Notes: generated by a model not told the origin, from the sequence alone. 64,000 bases of DNA from Eublepharis macularius (GCF_028583425.1 NC_072796.1:142981464-143045463), one strand, 5' to 3'. Positions 34,247-47,821 are shown, counted from the first letter of the stretch. Program-made: numbers and translations.

Positions 34247-35924
34247 CTAGAAATACAAGCCCACAGAAAAGAGAGAGGGGGAGAGAGAGGGATCAGATGA
34301 TGGACACGACTTGAGCACAAAAACAGAGGTTGGCAAGAGGGGAAGAAACTCTGTCTCAGGCATGAACTAAGCAATCTTACCCCAAACCTGGTATTCAGAA
34401 CAACAACAACAACAACCAAGACACCATATAGGATTTTCTTTCTCCTGTCTATTTGGCACCTATAGTTGAGCCAAGAAGGAGAGGTGAGTCTGGGAAGAGG
34501 CACCTGGACTCATGGAAGGCCTCCCCCTCGCCCCCATCTGAGCCTCTGAGCCCAAACCCTCAAGGCTAGAAGGCATTTACGCCACCAGCGCAATGCTGCA
34601 TCCCGAAGACCCCGGGGAGCTGGAGCCTGTTTCAGTGTGGGGGCTTTGTAAAGGCCCGGGAATCATGGGAACAAAAAGAAGAGAGGCAGCCTCCTGCCAT
34701 CGCAAGAGCACGTCTCATGGGGTTCCCCATGCGTCTGAGCTGAGGCATAGCACCCCAGAGGAGGAGAGAAGACTTCCTACTATTAACCCACGGCTGAGCA
34801 ATTGCTGAAAAGGGTATGAGCACGCTTGACCCCTGCGCCTCTCTAGCTGGAAGTGCGCCACTTGTTCCTTTCCCTCCCAGGCCTCCACCCCAGGCTCGTC
34901 TCACCCTCAGCACATCACCTTTGGGTCTGGCAGCCGCTCCCCGTCAGGCTGGGGGAAGTCAGCCTGTGCTAGAGCTGTGAGCTTACTGGCGAGGAGGCCT
35001 GGCAACACCTGCCGAGTGTGTTGGGGCCTGCCGATGCAACCACCTCTTTGCTCCTCTTTGCAGCGCAAACACTCTCTCCCCGTTGCACCAAACCCCTGCC
35101 CTGCCTGCTCTGGAGGCCAGTTAAGGCAAACAACAGGCGCCAGCTCTCCAGCTTTTCCAGAGCTCTGCAGCAATTAAGAGCAGGCCCCGAAGAGCCCTTC
35201 CTGAACCAGCCGGCTGCGGACTGTGCCAGGAAAGACCTTCTTCCTAAGAGGCTGCCCTGACAAGCGGAGTCAGAGCCAAGGGCTGCAGGCTGGAAAGTCA
35301 CCTTGGCCCCAGGCAGCAGGAGCAGAACGGGGACCACACCCCATAACCCTCTCCTTTGGACGCCTGCCCAGTGCCTCAGGGCCACATTTTCTACCCCAGC
35401 ATGGCCAATAAAGAGACCAGCTAATGCGCACACACATCTTTGCAGAAGGGGAAGAGCAGAGCTGCCTCATCTGAGCAGGGAGAGAGCCAAAATGCAACTA
35501 CGCAGGCACGCTCCTCTGCAGGGCAAGTTGGGGCACCTGACCAGTCTGCCTCCAAGGCTGGATAGCGCATGGCAGCCTTAAACACCAACGACCTGGCTGC
35601 TGGTGTGGTGGCATTCGCTGCCTCAAAAGGAAACAGGTGGGAATTCTGCAGCCCAAACCAGGCAATGCTTTATGGAGTCACAGGCCAGCCTGGTGCCACA
35701 GGAAAAGGTCACCCAGAGCACACGCAGCAGGGGCCCATACAGAAAGCAACAGGGAGGCAGGCGGAAGCAGACGGGGGGGGGGGCTTGTGCCTTTCCCAGC
35801 ATTTCTCACCTTTTGTGCTCCCCCCCCCACCTCCACTGGGAGGAGGAGAGCAGCAACACGCCCCAATGCAGAGCCAGAAGAGGGCTTCCGGCAGGCAGCC
35901 CCTCCTGTTGAAAACATTTAAAAC

Positions 35925-36060
35925 ATTTTTATGCCACCTTCACAACTAGCTTAGGGTCCTCAATGTAGCAAACAATCAAAAACATTAAAACCACATTTAC
36001 ACAAATAACACCACAATTAATGAAACACATCGACGAGGAGAAGAGTAGTGAGGGAATGCC
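35925..36060. repeat. Probable interspersed repeat fragment
   Basis: acatttaaaacatttttatg, then ccaccttcacaactagctta resembles the 3' end of LINE-derived repeats in this window. The class is uncertain. Confidence 0.35.
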
Positions 36061-36249
36061 AAAAGAAACGGGGAACTCTTCACCGGCTGATGGAAAACGG
36101 CAGACGAATCAACTCTGGGGACAGAATTCCATAATTTTGGTGCCACAGCCAAAAAGACCCTCTCTCAGGTTGCACGCATGAAGGCAGGGGCACCCAATGA
36201 TGACCAGAGCAATCTGGCAAGCTCATATGGAAGTAAGCAGTCCTGAAGG

Positions 36250-37130
36250 TGTTTATCTATTTATATTATTTATAGTCCGCCTTTCTCTCTGAGACTCAAG
36301 GGGGACTACACAGTGCAAGTCAATATAGCTGACAGTGGGACATTCAAGAAACAATACAACAGGGTATACAAATGCAAGTTTGCAGAGATTTGAAAACAAG
36401 TAGAGATCTGACATAGCGCTGAAAGAAGCATAAGCAATTCTAAACCTGACATATTAAACAAGGCAGAAACTTCTCAAGAGGCTCATACTTACAGCAACAC
36501 TCACTACACAGTAGTATAGTCTATAGTTCCCATCCCTTTACCAGTGCTTCTCTTTGAAACTACTTCCTTAAAGGACAGACCTAAGGCCCTCTTGAATAAT
36601 TCAGTTTTGCACTGCATACGGAAAGCCAGGAGAGTGGGAGCTTCCCTGACCTCTTCAGGCAGGCCATCCCATAACGTGGGGGCCACTACTGAGAACACGT
36701 AAGGGCAGTTGTTGATTTTGCCTATGTGCAAGGAGGCACCAACAGAAGGCTCTATTCAGATAAGCAAAGCTGCCTTGGTGGACAGGCAGAGAGGCAGTCC
36801 CATAGATATGAAGGACCAAAACCACAAAAGGCTTTGTACGTGACAGCCAAAACCACCAACTGAGCAAGGTAACGAATGGGTAGCCAATGGGATTCCTGCA
36901 AAATACAAGTAACAGGCTTACTCCCAGTAGCTCCTGATAACGACCAAGCTGCAGCATTCTGCATCAACTGAAGTTTAGCCATAAAGGGATTTAAAAGTCA
37001 GCCTCTGGACCCTGAATAGGGTCCAAAAGCAAACTGGGAGCCAGCGTAGGTGGAACAAGACTGGAACAATCTGGCCCTTCCGGTCAGCATTCCAGCTGCA
37101 GCATCTGTTACCAGCGGTAGCTTCTGTGCT
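36250..37130 (-). mobile_element. L2-like LINE, 3' part of ORF2 and 3' end
   Basis: The - strand encodes the C-terminal domain typical of L2-type LINEs in broken frames. These include KLQLMQNAAAWSLSG, LQESHWLPIRYLAQLVVLAV, TYKAFCGFGPSYLWDCL, then FSVVAPTLWDGLPEEVREA and MQCKTELFKRAL. The 3' end follows to about 36250. It is inserted in the first CK2 alpha intron. Confidence 0.85.
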
Positions 37131-38290
37131 GATCCCCACTTTAACCCCCAGCCGCTCAGCAGCAGAGCTGCTGGCAGACAGAACTAAGTAGAACTAAGCA
37201 GAACGGACCACTGAACTGTCTCTATACAGGGCAGCTGTACGTGTTCCTCTACGTGCTGCCAGCCTCAGCGGGATGGGCTTCCATTCGGAAAACAGCAGGT
37301 GCTGGGGGTGGGGCTCAGCCACACACACACTCTCCGGCAGCCACGAGCCCAGTGAACCTCAGTCAGCAGCAGGTTGAAAGGATCGGTTGAGAATCCAAGT
37401 GATGCCCTAGCATCCTCCACAAGGGGTCGTTCTGGGTCACCTGGTGGGTGATCCCAGCCCTTCTTCCACCTGCAGTCACTGCCTGGGTAGCTCATCTAGT
37501 CAGGGCCTGGCTAAAGAGCCCAGGAGGAAACTATACGCACCGCCTCCCAAGGTCAGAGCTGCCAGCACATGAACCAATGTTAGACCGGAAATGTAGCAGG
37601 GATTACTCAGTGCGGAGGCCTCTGGGGCATACCATGCTCTCTGCCAGCAGACACCCCAGGCTCTCTAAGCGCCTGTTCAGCATGGGCAGAAAGCCTCCTT
37701 CCACCAGCAACCGAGCCCCCCTACTCGCTAAAAGTTGCTGACAGGCAGTTTAGAGGAAAAAACAGAGATCAGTGCCATCACCTAGCCAAGAAGCAGGTCC
37801 CCGTGCCGAGGATCGGCTGGCTGGGGGGGGGGGGGCATGACAGGAGGACCTGCAGAGCCCCCGTTCTTAAGATGCAACAAGTGAGGTCAGAAATGGAATG
37901 GCCAATCACGACAGCCGATGATGACCCTGAGCCAGCAGAATCCACAAAGGGGATGCTAGAGGTGTGCGCAGGAAGGGCCCTTCACTCCACCAGCGCCACC
38001 AGGGAGGACTCTTCCCAAAGAAGTTTGCAGTCAACCCGGGATTCACCAAGGAGCTGCTGGCTCTTGCTCTCTCTACAGGTGGGGGGAATATCAGGCACCT
38101 AGCCCAACTGAGGCACTTCAAGAAGCAAAACAAAAATGTGGCACGGATTCTATGGGATGACAGCACAAAAGGGCCGATGATGTGGAGCAGGAGCTGGCCA
38201 TGGGCTCCTTCCAAATTTAGGATACTGGTGCCCAAGAGCTCCCTTCACCTTGAAGGCAGAGGCCAGCAAACTAACAGTACCCAGTCTGAG

Positions 38291-38490
38291 ACAGCGTGGT
38301 GCAATGGTTAGAGGGCTGGACTAGACTCTGGGAGGTCCAGGCGTGAAAGCCCAGTCGGCCAGGGAAACCTGCTGGGTGACGCTGGGCCAGTCACATCCTC
38401 TAAACACGACGGGGGGGGGGGGGGGGAGGAAACAACGTGAACCACCTCGGTTACCATGGGGAAGAAAAGTAGGGTATAAATGAAGTCAGT
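38291..38490 (+). repeat. tRNA-derived SINE
   Basis: A-box region cgtggtgcaatggttagagg, a degenerate B box, and a 3' end gtagggtataaatgaa. A G homopolymer interrupts it near 38410. Confidence 0.75.
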
Positions 38491-39799
38491 GAATGAGTGA
38501 AGATGGGGCATATTTCACACACCCACAGGGACAGTAAAAAATTGGCAAAATGAACACAATGAAAATGAAGACTTCATCCAACCTGTTCTGTCACCTCTGC
38601 ACACAGACATCTCCTGCTAGCTGGACTGCAGAACTTCTTCGAAACTGGCCTCTTCCATTACAAAGACGGCCTCACAAGGAGAGTGCTGCCAGCCACCAAG
38701 ACCGCCCTTCCATGGGAGTGTGCCACTGCGCAAGGAAAGCATGTGCGCAGACCAAAGATTCAAAATGCAAGCGGTCTATCAAGCAGCATGTGCGCACAAA
38801 ACAATTCTAGAAAGCTCCTATCCCCTTGCCAAGCAGGAGGACATCACAGCCCCCAGCCCAGCCCCCCTCGGACCACACTTCTCTGCTTTTGAGCAGGGAA
38901 CAGCCTGAGGGCAGCTGACACCTAGCAGGAAGGCACAGACTCAGGCCTTTCTTCAAAAGCTCTATGCCAAGGATGTGTCCGTCAAGCAGACACAAAGATT
39001 CTCCTTGGAAGACTGGGGAGAGGGCATCTTCCACTGGTGCCTCCTTTTCGCCTCCGAATGTGCGCATGGCTCTTTCTGACTGCAAGCCTGGACCTCCTGG
39101 ACCCTGGAGCCACAGGCACTGCCCGCAGCCTTCAAGCGAAGAACATCCCTGACGATGCTCTGAGGAACGGACGGAGACTGCAGCAGGCACCTGCAGCCCA
39201 AATTGCCCCCCTCAGGACACCTGCAGCTGGGAGTAAGCAATGGGGCCAGGCAGACGAGCTTAGACTCTGGGCGAGGAGGAAGCAGAGGAATCTTTGGTTC
39301 CCAGGAAGCCTGCTGAGAGGCAGCTCTGGAAAACTATCCCCCCCCCCCCGCCCCGCAGCTAGTTCCTGTTCGCTGTATGGAACAGGAACAGCCAACTCAC
39401 AGCGGCAGGCAGGCAGGCAGGCAGGCAGCTGGGAACTGCCAGCCTGCCCCTCCCAGGCCCTCATTAGGATGCAAGAAGCAGAAGGAGGCGGGGGAGGATT
39501 TCTCCAAAGGCTGAGAAGCTGTAAGCTCCTCTCTCAAAAACCTCAGCCTGATGAAAAGTGCTAGGCGGGACTAAACGCCGGGCTGCTCACAAGAGTGCTT
39601 CGGAATGGAAGATGAGTATTTATTCTCTGCACCCAGAAAACCGCCACATCAGAGACACTGACTCTAGCACAGCTTGCTCCCAGACACACTCCATTTCTAC
39701 GTGCATGGAGGGAGTGTCCCATTTCCTCCAAAATCCAGGCACAAATTTACCACCTTAGTTAGAACAGGCAGAGCACTGGCGGAGGAACCGAGTTGTGAT

Positions 39800-40720
39800 C
39801 TCCCAAGACGAACTTATATTGTAAAAGAATGATTTATCCATGCCTCATTAAAGTTCTAAACTGCCCATTCCCTGAGACTTCTCTCTCATATTCCAGTTAA
39901 GCTCTGAAAGTTCAAGTAAGGCCTAAAAGCAAAGTTTTCTCTTTAAAGAATCTGCTTCTAAGTACAGTTTATTTTGTGTGAGTTCTTCTTGTTTAGCTCC
40001 TTCCATCAAGGTACACAGAAGCTTCCTTCAGAGTTTAATCTTTATGCTTTACTGAAATAAACTAATCTTTTTAATAAAGCAAGATATTAAAATATAAAAG
40101 CTTATTAAAATGAAACCAATAATTGATGAACTTATACATGCAATAAAAATAAATCTCTTAACATTTCTCAATTAAGCAAAGAAATTATTTAAAATCAGAT
40201 CATCTCAGTCTACTATGAAATGCACTGCATCCTCAAACACACAGACACGTATATCTCTCCCCTAAACCATCTTCCCGAGATTTCCTTCATTAAAATCCTA
40301 ACTTCTTTTCTGGGTGACATCTTTTATAATAATTGACACGTGCGATCTATAAAGACATCACTAAGATCTTTCACATGTGACAGTAATAGAAAAATATGAT
40401 TGATCTGATAGCTGATTCTTCAGATTTTCAATCATGTGACATTCCACCAAGGCCAAGTGCGATGTTATGGTGCAGGCACATGATAAACTCTATTAAATTA
40501 TTAATGGTTGTCAAAAAGTTAAAATAAGAGATTATTCGTGGTCCATTCTAACAATTAAAGAATCATTAAGCTACCACTGTCATAATCATAAAACTACCTT
40601 AAATTGGTTGACAAAACATAAAATGAACAGCTGTGTATTATACAAAGGTAACAAAATACACTGAAGTCATGCAAAGTTCACTAGAGTCCATGTGTATAAC
40701 TACAGTATATTGTGACTGAA
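39800..40720. other. AT-rich island within the CK2 alpha intron
   Basis: Base composition changes sharply from GC-rich to AT-rich for about 900 bases, with no recognised repeat or coding frame. It holds several TAAT-type homeodomain core sites, such as tattaaattattaatgg near 40492. This may be a regulatory element or simply an old repeat. Confidence 0.35.
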
Positions 40721-40825
40721 TCCATATTCCTGCTACAATGCAAGCCCCTCCCCCATTGCAACTGGAAGGCCTACTCTGCAGGGTGGCTGTAGGGATTACA
40801 AGGCAATACACTGACAGCTGACACA

Positions 40826-41056
40826 GTGCAGTGGTCAGATGGCCAGGATGGGATCTGGGACTTTTTAATCCCGCCCCCCCCCAGGCCATGGAAGCTTGCC
40901 GGGTGACCTTGGGCCCATCACAATCTGTCAACCCAACCCACCTCACAGGGTTGTTGCTCTGAGGAAATATTGGAAAAGAGGAGGACACTGTGACAAGCTG
41001 CTTTGGGTCAACCATGAGGTAGAAAACTAAGATATAAATAAAAATGAAATAAAACC
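40826..41056 (+). repeat. tRNA-derived SINE
   Basis: A degenerate head (gtgcagtggtcagatgg), then ccacctcacagggttgttgc, and the tail aaactaagatataaataaaa. Confidence 0.7.
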
Positions 41057-42394
41057 AGGAAGAATAATATAACACAGAAAGTGCTATTGACCAAGCCAGC
41101 GCCCACCAGCTCCTTTGCACTGCAAAGTCCTGAGATACACAAGGGCAGAGCAAATACAGCAGTGTCCATAATGGGGGAATCAGAGGGCTGGAAATGCATT
41201 TTTCAAGAGCCTCTATTAAAATTTGGGTTTCAGCTCATCTTCCCCACGAAAGGGGGGTGGGATTATCTAAATCATCAAGTGCCAGCATAAAATTTTAAGA
41301 ATTTAGGAGAACCAGGAGCTTGAGATTTATTCCACTCCTAAGCAATGCTAGAAGTGAAACATCTAGATGTGTGCCAGGCACCCTCACGCCAAAGAGTGTA
41401 CGCTTGATTTAAATCATAGCTATTCATATTAAACATGTATGTTTCTATGTACTTTGTTAACCTCTGTGTCAATTCATCAACTGATCAGGATGAAAACACA
41501 ACATTGTTTGTCTGAGATCCGGAGGAGTTAGCCGTTAGTCTGTAGTCGCAAAGGAGTTCGAGGAGAGATATTTCTGTGTGTGAAACTGGAGATCTGATTT
41601 TTACTGCATGCATTTTTTTCAACAATCACACGATTAACGAAGGCAAGATCTGGGTCCAACAGCACCTTAAAGACCAACTGGATTTCCAAGGACCCAGACT
41701 GCAGACCAACATGGCTACCCACCTGAAATTATCTTCATGGAAGGATTAATTAGCTTAGGTATATATTTTCTAAGTTCTTGCCTAATTAAAAGAGTTAAGT
41801 TTTATTTCTCTGCATAGTTGCTAAATCTCAGAGGAGACCCACCCTCCTTTGCATTCATGCATTAGTGTGGGACTGCGGATTCTTGTGAGAATCGTGCAAA
41901 AAAAAAAATAGAGAACTGCATGAGATGTATGTTTGGGGAAAGAAGGTGGGGGGATAAGAAGCTTCACTTTTTCCAGTCTCATGATTTCCTTTCCAGTAGC
42001 TCAGGATTCTTGACCACGCTGTGCTCAAAAGACATCTGACAGGTCGGTCCAAAGAGCCTGATGGTCATAAGCAAAGCAGGTGCCCAAGAGGGCCCAGACA
42101 TAGCAGACAGAAAGGTGAAAAGGCCCAAAGAACACCTGTCAGCCTGCCTCGGGAGGCGGGAGAGATTCCTCCCTCTCTGTGATCATGAGCTGCCCGCTGC
42201 ACACCAAGAGAAAACCTTCTCCACGACACTTCCCACAGGAGTGGAGTCCTTCAGCTCTTTCGCAAATGGCCTGATCCACCCGACACATCTGAGCACAATG
42301 ATGGCTTTGACTGATGATGAAACCCCTCCTGGAAGCAGCTCCATACAGAGAGACCAAGTAAGTTGTTTGCCCTCCCTGCACAAGACTAGAACTC

Positions 42395-42640
42395 AGGGTT
42401 GATGACCGGCGTTAGACTGAGGGCAGTGAAAAGGAAGGAGCATTTATGGAATTCACTGCCAGGGGGTATGGTAACAGCAACCGGCTTGGCTGACTTAAAA
42501 AGGGTTGGGGAAATGATGGAAGGTAGGGATATCCACCACTACTGGACATGATAGCTATGTGTAACCTCCATGTTCAGAGGCAGCACACTTCTGCATGCCA
42601 GCCACTGTAGGTAAATAGCCTGAGACGGCTGTTGCATTCA
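42395..42640 (+). mobile_element. CR1/L3-like LINE 3' fragment
   Basis: The frame atggaattcactgccagggg and ggcttggctgacttaaaaag matches the end of a CR1-group ORF2. The 3' end follows (gcagcacacttctgcatgcc). The continuation of this 3' end lies at 43620-43775. Confidence 0.7.
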
Positions 42641-43619
42641 TGCTCTACTTGGGGGCTTCCAGAAAACAGAATGCTCAACTGCTTTAACCAAGCAGAACTT
42701 CTCTCCTGCCCTTAAAGGACTGTCACCTGCTTCAGCAGCAATAGATGAAGCTTCTCGATAAAATGTCTTTTCAGGTTCAGACACCCGCTTATTTCTAAGG
42801 CAAAGAATGTGGTGCCCTTTGGATGGATTACGGCAGAAAGCTCCTTGTGCAGCTAGTTTCACATGGTTCCAGGAATGTGCTGAGGATCTAGCTATCTGCA
42901 TGCTAAAGGTTCCCTCTAGCATCCACCCCTTGGGACTCCACACTCCCCAGACCCGATAGGGAACTCAGAAAACATGGCATGGAAACTGAGCCATGGTAGT
43001 ATCTCTGGCTGCCCTCTCTTGACTTGGCAAATGAGTACAACACTGATCTAGCTGAGATTGCCAGCACCGAGGTTTCCTTTCACTTGGAAGCATCAGCCCC
43101 AGGTAACTCACAGGTCAAAGGTACCTGCTCAAAGCACAGATCTCCCGCCACCTGCAGCGGACACAGACGGCCATGCCTGGAGGCCAAATACAAGCAGCTT
43201 AATTTTTTTTACCAATGAAAATTGATCTCCCCCCCCCCACACACAGGCACACTTGAATAAGTGTCAGACCTTCACTGCCAAGCAAACTGCTATGAGACAC
43301 AGCAAGGTGCACAGAACAGAATGTGAATCAATCCTAAGGACGCAAACAGATTTAAGAGACAGTAAGAAAAGCAGACCTTGCAAGAGTCTTTCACTGCACT
43401 ATAAGGTCATAGAGAACCCTCAAAAAGCCAATTTATTGCCTGGCCACTGAACAAAAACTAAGAATATCTAACCCAGCCGTGAAAGAGGAAGCACTTCTCT
43501 TCTCTTCACTCATTCAACAAATGATTAAATTGTAGCTGTCAGTGACAATTGAGGAGTTCATCTGCAGCTACTAGCCCTAATGATTACAGGAAGGCTCCAC
43601 ATCCAGAGGAATTAAACGT

Positions 43620-43775
43620 GATAGGAGGTGACATTGGGGGAGGCCTTGGCCTCTGTGCCCTGTTCGTTGGCCCTCCGGGGCAACTGGTGGGCCACTGTGT
43701 GAAAAGAGAGGGCTGGTGCAGATGGACCAGGGGTCTGATCCAGCAAAGCAGCTCTTGGGTTCTTATCGTTCGTAA
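43620..43775 (+). mobile_element. CR1/L3-like LINE 3' end
   Basis: It contains tgggccactgtgtgaaaaga, ggtgcagatggaccaggggt and ctgatccagcaaagcagctc, the usual last part of the same LINE group. Confidence 0.7.
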
Positions 43776-46074
43776 AGAACATGGCCTGAAACACGGTAGG
43801 TGAGCACACTGCAGCAGTGCAGAAGTGTTCTGGCCAGGAAGGGTTAAAACTAGCCCTCTCTGAAGGCACACAGCATTCCCCCTCCACTACTACCTCCAGT
43901 TCAGCCACCATCTATGAGGCCCCTACCACTGCCAGAGCGTAACATGTTTGCACGAGGCTCATTTCTCCGAAGTACACAACAAAGCTGCACAGCCGCCCAG
44001 CCCCCATGGTTCCTGCTTCCGTCTACTGAGACTTGGAAGAAGAAATGGCAATTAATTCTTTGAAAAGAAAAACCATTCATTTGCGCACACACACACACCC
44101 AGAGACGTAGAAGCCATGCTAAAAATGTGCATAGCCTAACAAAGCAATGCTAATTTGTAATTCCCTCTTAAGCGCCCCCCCCCCCCCGTTTTTTAGTGTA
44201 CCTCCACCAAAGCAGAAGTGATCCTCTGAGATCTCTATACATATCTTGATCTCATGGAAAACTATCAGACTTTAAGTAGAAACAGTAACGTATGGATGAA
44301 AACTCTAAGAGAAGGAACGCTCTTGGGATTTTACAACAGTCAGAGAAAAAATGAACTGGATTCTTGTCAAGCTCACCTTGACTGCCCATCACTTGTCACT
44401 ACAGGAGCTGAAGCACTTCCATATAGTTATGGTTCTGGTACAAAAAAAGGCCCTCGCGTACAACATTTCAGCTCCCATTTTAGAAAAAAAATGCCAATCT
44501 TCACTGTGACAGAGAAAAAGAATGAACATGGATCCAAAGCTTGGAAAAGCTTCCAGTGACTACAGGTGGGGACAGGAACTACCATACCCCACGTTTCCCA
44601 ACATATTCTAATCCTGTTCTCTTCCCATGCATTCTTTTCTTATCAGCAATATTTCCTGGCCAAAGTATTTCAGGTTCTTTGTATGACTGTACAAAAACAA
44701 AACAAACAGGCTGTACAAATAAAGCACCCGCTTTTGCAGAACAGGTATATTGTCTGGATTTGTTGACATGAACTAGCGCCTCACATCTACTGCAAGGTGA
44801 TATTAAACGCTACTTAAAGGCCTACCTAGACAGGATTCTCTGCATTTTCAAAAGGCAACAGGAATTTCAGGCAAGCAGTTTCCCATTTGAGACGCATGAA
44901 CAAGAGTACTTGGAGTATCCCAGTGCACTCAGTGTGGCTTGCTTGATGTCTGTGTCTCTCAGTGTGCAGACGCACAGCGAAGGAGCCAACGGCAGCACCT
45001 GGCCAGATACAGGCCGTGGCACAGGGACAGCACACACACACACCTCGGTTCTTGGAAATGGCGCTCAGCATTCTGACAGTGGCAACCAGAAGCCACGGGC
45101 AAGCCCCAGGTCAAGCCGGAGATACAGCCAATCAAAGGGACGCAAGTGCAGGGACACAAGTGTGGGGCCAGCTCCGAAACCCCACCCTCAATCAGCACCC
45201 AAGCCCCCTCTTGAGCACTTCCATTGTGGAAAGGCCGGCAGGCCAGATTTCAATAGACCCAGCATCAAAAGATTACTACCTTGAGCGATGGTTAATCAGT
45301 AGCCCAAAAGCAACCTGGAGCTGTCCCACAAGATGCAGAGGAAGGCACGTACAGCATTCCAGGCAGGGAGGAGTTGGGAGGGGGCGAGAGAAAGTGGACG
45401 GGCAGAGCTGGGGGCGGGGGGGGGAAGGCTCCCACGTCGTCAGCAGGTTTCCATCCAGCAGAGAAAGAGAAAACGCGAAGGGGGGCTTCCGAGAAGACAG
45501 GAGGGCCTTCACAGCACGGCCCTGTCCCTGAAAGAACAGCAAATATCTCTGTCATACACCGACTTTTCTTTCTTCCTTTCCACCTTTATTTATTTATAAC
45601 TTGATCCTGCAGGTCCCTTGCTGCGGCTTACAAAAACAAACACAACAATGGAAACAGATGGAAGGCCAGGCACCATTCACAAAGGATGCAAAACCTGCCT
45701 GCTGAAACTGTATCAATACACAAACTTGCCGCCAGTTCAAAAGCTTCCTTGAAATGTGTCCACAGCAGCAAAGCCCTCAGGCAGGTGAGCAAGCCTCAAA
45801 TCCACACCCAGTCATGGGTTTTCAATCACTGGAAGCTGAAGGATAAACATGCCCCTTCCGAAAAACATCCTCTCTTTGCCTATCAAGGTTTTGCACTGTG
45901 AAATGACTTCAGACACAACAAATAAAAATTCAGCTTGGAAAAGTGAGCAGAGCAGTCTAAACCACTGATGGGCAGGAAGGGAACGACAGGTCACTGATGG
46001 ACCAGGGATCCGCTTCCAGAGGCTCACCAGCACCTGCTGGTTCCAGGGATTCTTGCAAAGAGCATAGAACCCAA

Positions 46075-46425
46075 GAGTTGGAAAGGGCCTTACAGACCAT
46101 CTAGGCCAGCCCCCTGCCCAATGCAGGAACAGCCTAAAGCATCCCCGGCAAGGATTCCTCCAGCCGCTCCTTGAAGGCAGCCAATAAAGTGGAACCCACC
46201 GCATCCCTGGGCAGCCGATTCCACTGTTGAATTGCTCTTAATGTGAAGAAGTTTTTCCTAATGGCCAGCCATATCTTCCCTCCTGCAGTTTAAAGGCATT
46301 GTTCTGAGTCCTATCCTCTGTCGCCAACAGGAACAGCTCCTTTCCCTTAGGGACAGCCTTTTAAATACTGAAAAATCTTGCATCAAATCTAGCAAGGCCC
46401 TTCTTCTACTCTCCTGCAAGAGCAA
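46075..46425 (-). mobile_element. CR1 LINE 3' fragment
   Basis: Reversed 3' end: gttggaaagggccttacaga, cagccccctgcccaatgcag, gccgattccactgttgaatt, then the complement of the last ORF2 codons. Confidence 0.8.
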
Positions 46426-46859
46426 AGATTCAAGGCCTCTAGCTTTACTGGGGAGAGCTGGAGAGTGCACTGGTGGACCCCAAGGATTTTAGGGAAGGTG
46501 GAAGCCACGTTGATCTGCAGTCAAACAGCAAGATCCAGGTCCAAGAGCACCTTAAAGACCAACATGTCTTGGACCCGGATCTTGCTGCAGGGAGAAGTGA
46601 CCGAAGTTAGCCCATTCCTGTTTCCAGCCCTAAAGCAAAGAGCATCTGTACAAGGCGAGGGAAAAGCCCTGTTCACAAGTCACAGCAAATGCAGAGACAA
46701 TCTGTGTGCACTTGGTTGCTCTTCATACACACACTGAATAATTCTCATGTTACATACAACACATGCACAGCTAGAGGTGAAACCCCCGGCGTATCCAGGG
46801 GCCAGTTCCCAATGTCAGGCTGGCTCTTTCTTCGAGTCGGTCACTGAGGAGGTAGGGAG

Positions 46860-46937
46860 AGGGTAGGTATTCCCTGCACTGTGCAGGGGGTTGGATTAGA
46901 TGACCTTACGGGTCCCTTCCAACCCTACGATTCTATG
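46860..46937 (+). repeat. CR1-type LINE 3' tail
   Basis: gcagggggttggattagatg, then cccttccaaccctacgattc: a short CR1 terminal fragment at the edge of the CpG island. Confidence 0.7.
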
Positions 46938-46949
46938 ATGCAAACAGGG

Positions 46950-47800
46950 AGAAGCACCTGCAGGCAGGGTGCACGCGCCTGCCCTGTAACGTGTGAACAG
47001 GGCTACGAGGGGAGGCCACAGCAACCCCCCCCAGCAGCCCAGGGGGCCCCTCTCCCAGTCGAGCCCCCCCAGACCCCCCCCCCCCGAGAGGCCGGGCCGG
47101 ACACCCCCAGGAGGAGGCGGTTCTCTGGGTCTGGACCGGCCAGGGGAGCTCAGGAGTCGCTCGAGGGAGACGCGCGGGACCAGCCACGAGCCCCCCGCCC
47201 CACTCAGCCAGCGGTGGGGGGGGGCAGCGCCCCTCCAGCAGGGGGTCGGGGGGCAAGGAGAGCCCAGACCCCCCGCCCCCCACGCCTCAGTGCCGGCCCG
47301 GCAGCTGCGCCCCCCCCCTCAGGCCTGCTTCCCCCAGCCAGCGGGGCCCGCTTCGCGGCGGGGGGACGGGCCGAGGCGGGCCCCCTGCGGCCAGGCCTGG
47401 GCCCGGCCGGCCTCCCCCCTCCGCCCCCCGCCCCGCCCTGGCCCTACCTCGCCGGGCCGCTGGGGCGGCGGCGACAGCGGCGGCGGCGGCGGCGGCGCCA
47501 GGGAGGGCCGGGCCAGGCCGGGCCGGGCCGGAGCGCGCCGGGGAGGGGGCGGAAGGGCGGGGCGGCCTCTCCGCGCTCCGCTGGGGGCGACAAGATGGCG
47601 GCGGCCGCGGCGCTGAGGGGAGGGAGCCGAGCGGAGGGGCGCCGCCCGCCGCCAGGGGCCGCCCCAGCGCCGAGCCGCTTCCGCCGCCCGGGCCCTCGGC
47701 CGCTCTAGCGCGGCGCGGCCATAGAGAGGCAGGCCCCGCCCCCCGCCCCGCCCTTTAACAGGCACCGCGGGAGGCGGTTGGCCCGCGGAAGACCCGAAGG
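46950..47800 (-). promoter_or_regulatory. CpG-island promoter and non-coding first exon of the CK2 alpha gene
   Basis: The stretch is extremely GC- and CpG-rich. On the - strand a likely first exon runs from about 47.71 kb to 47448 and ends at ggcgag|gtaggg, a good 5' splice site. It would join the acceptor at 34247. A YY1-type motif (caagatggcggc, + strand 47591-47602) and GGGGCGG boxes are present, and there is no TATA box. The transcription start is inferred. Long open frames crossing the island are composition artefacts. Confidence 0.65.
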
Positions 47801-47821
47801 CCGCGGAGACGGAGTTGATTT

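Larger units (their letters stand above)
34247..47447 (-). other. Large first intron of the CK2 alpha gene, repeat-filled
   Basis: About 13.2 kb lies between the CpG-island first exon and the ATG exon. I see L2-like, CR1 and SINE copies (listed separately) and C/G homopolymer runs. An AT-rich block lies at about 39.8-40.7 kb. No nested coding gene is supported. Confidence 0.6.

Noticed and set aside
46881-47765. Long Pro/Arg/Gly-rich frames in the CpG island
   Set aside because: Extreme GC content removes stop codons on every frame; no domain and no conserved start context beyond the YY1-type motif.
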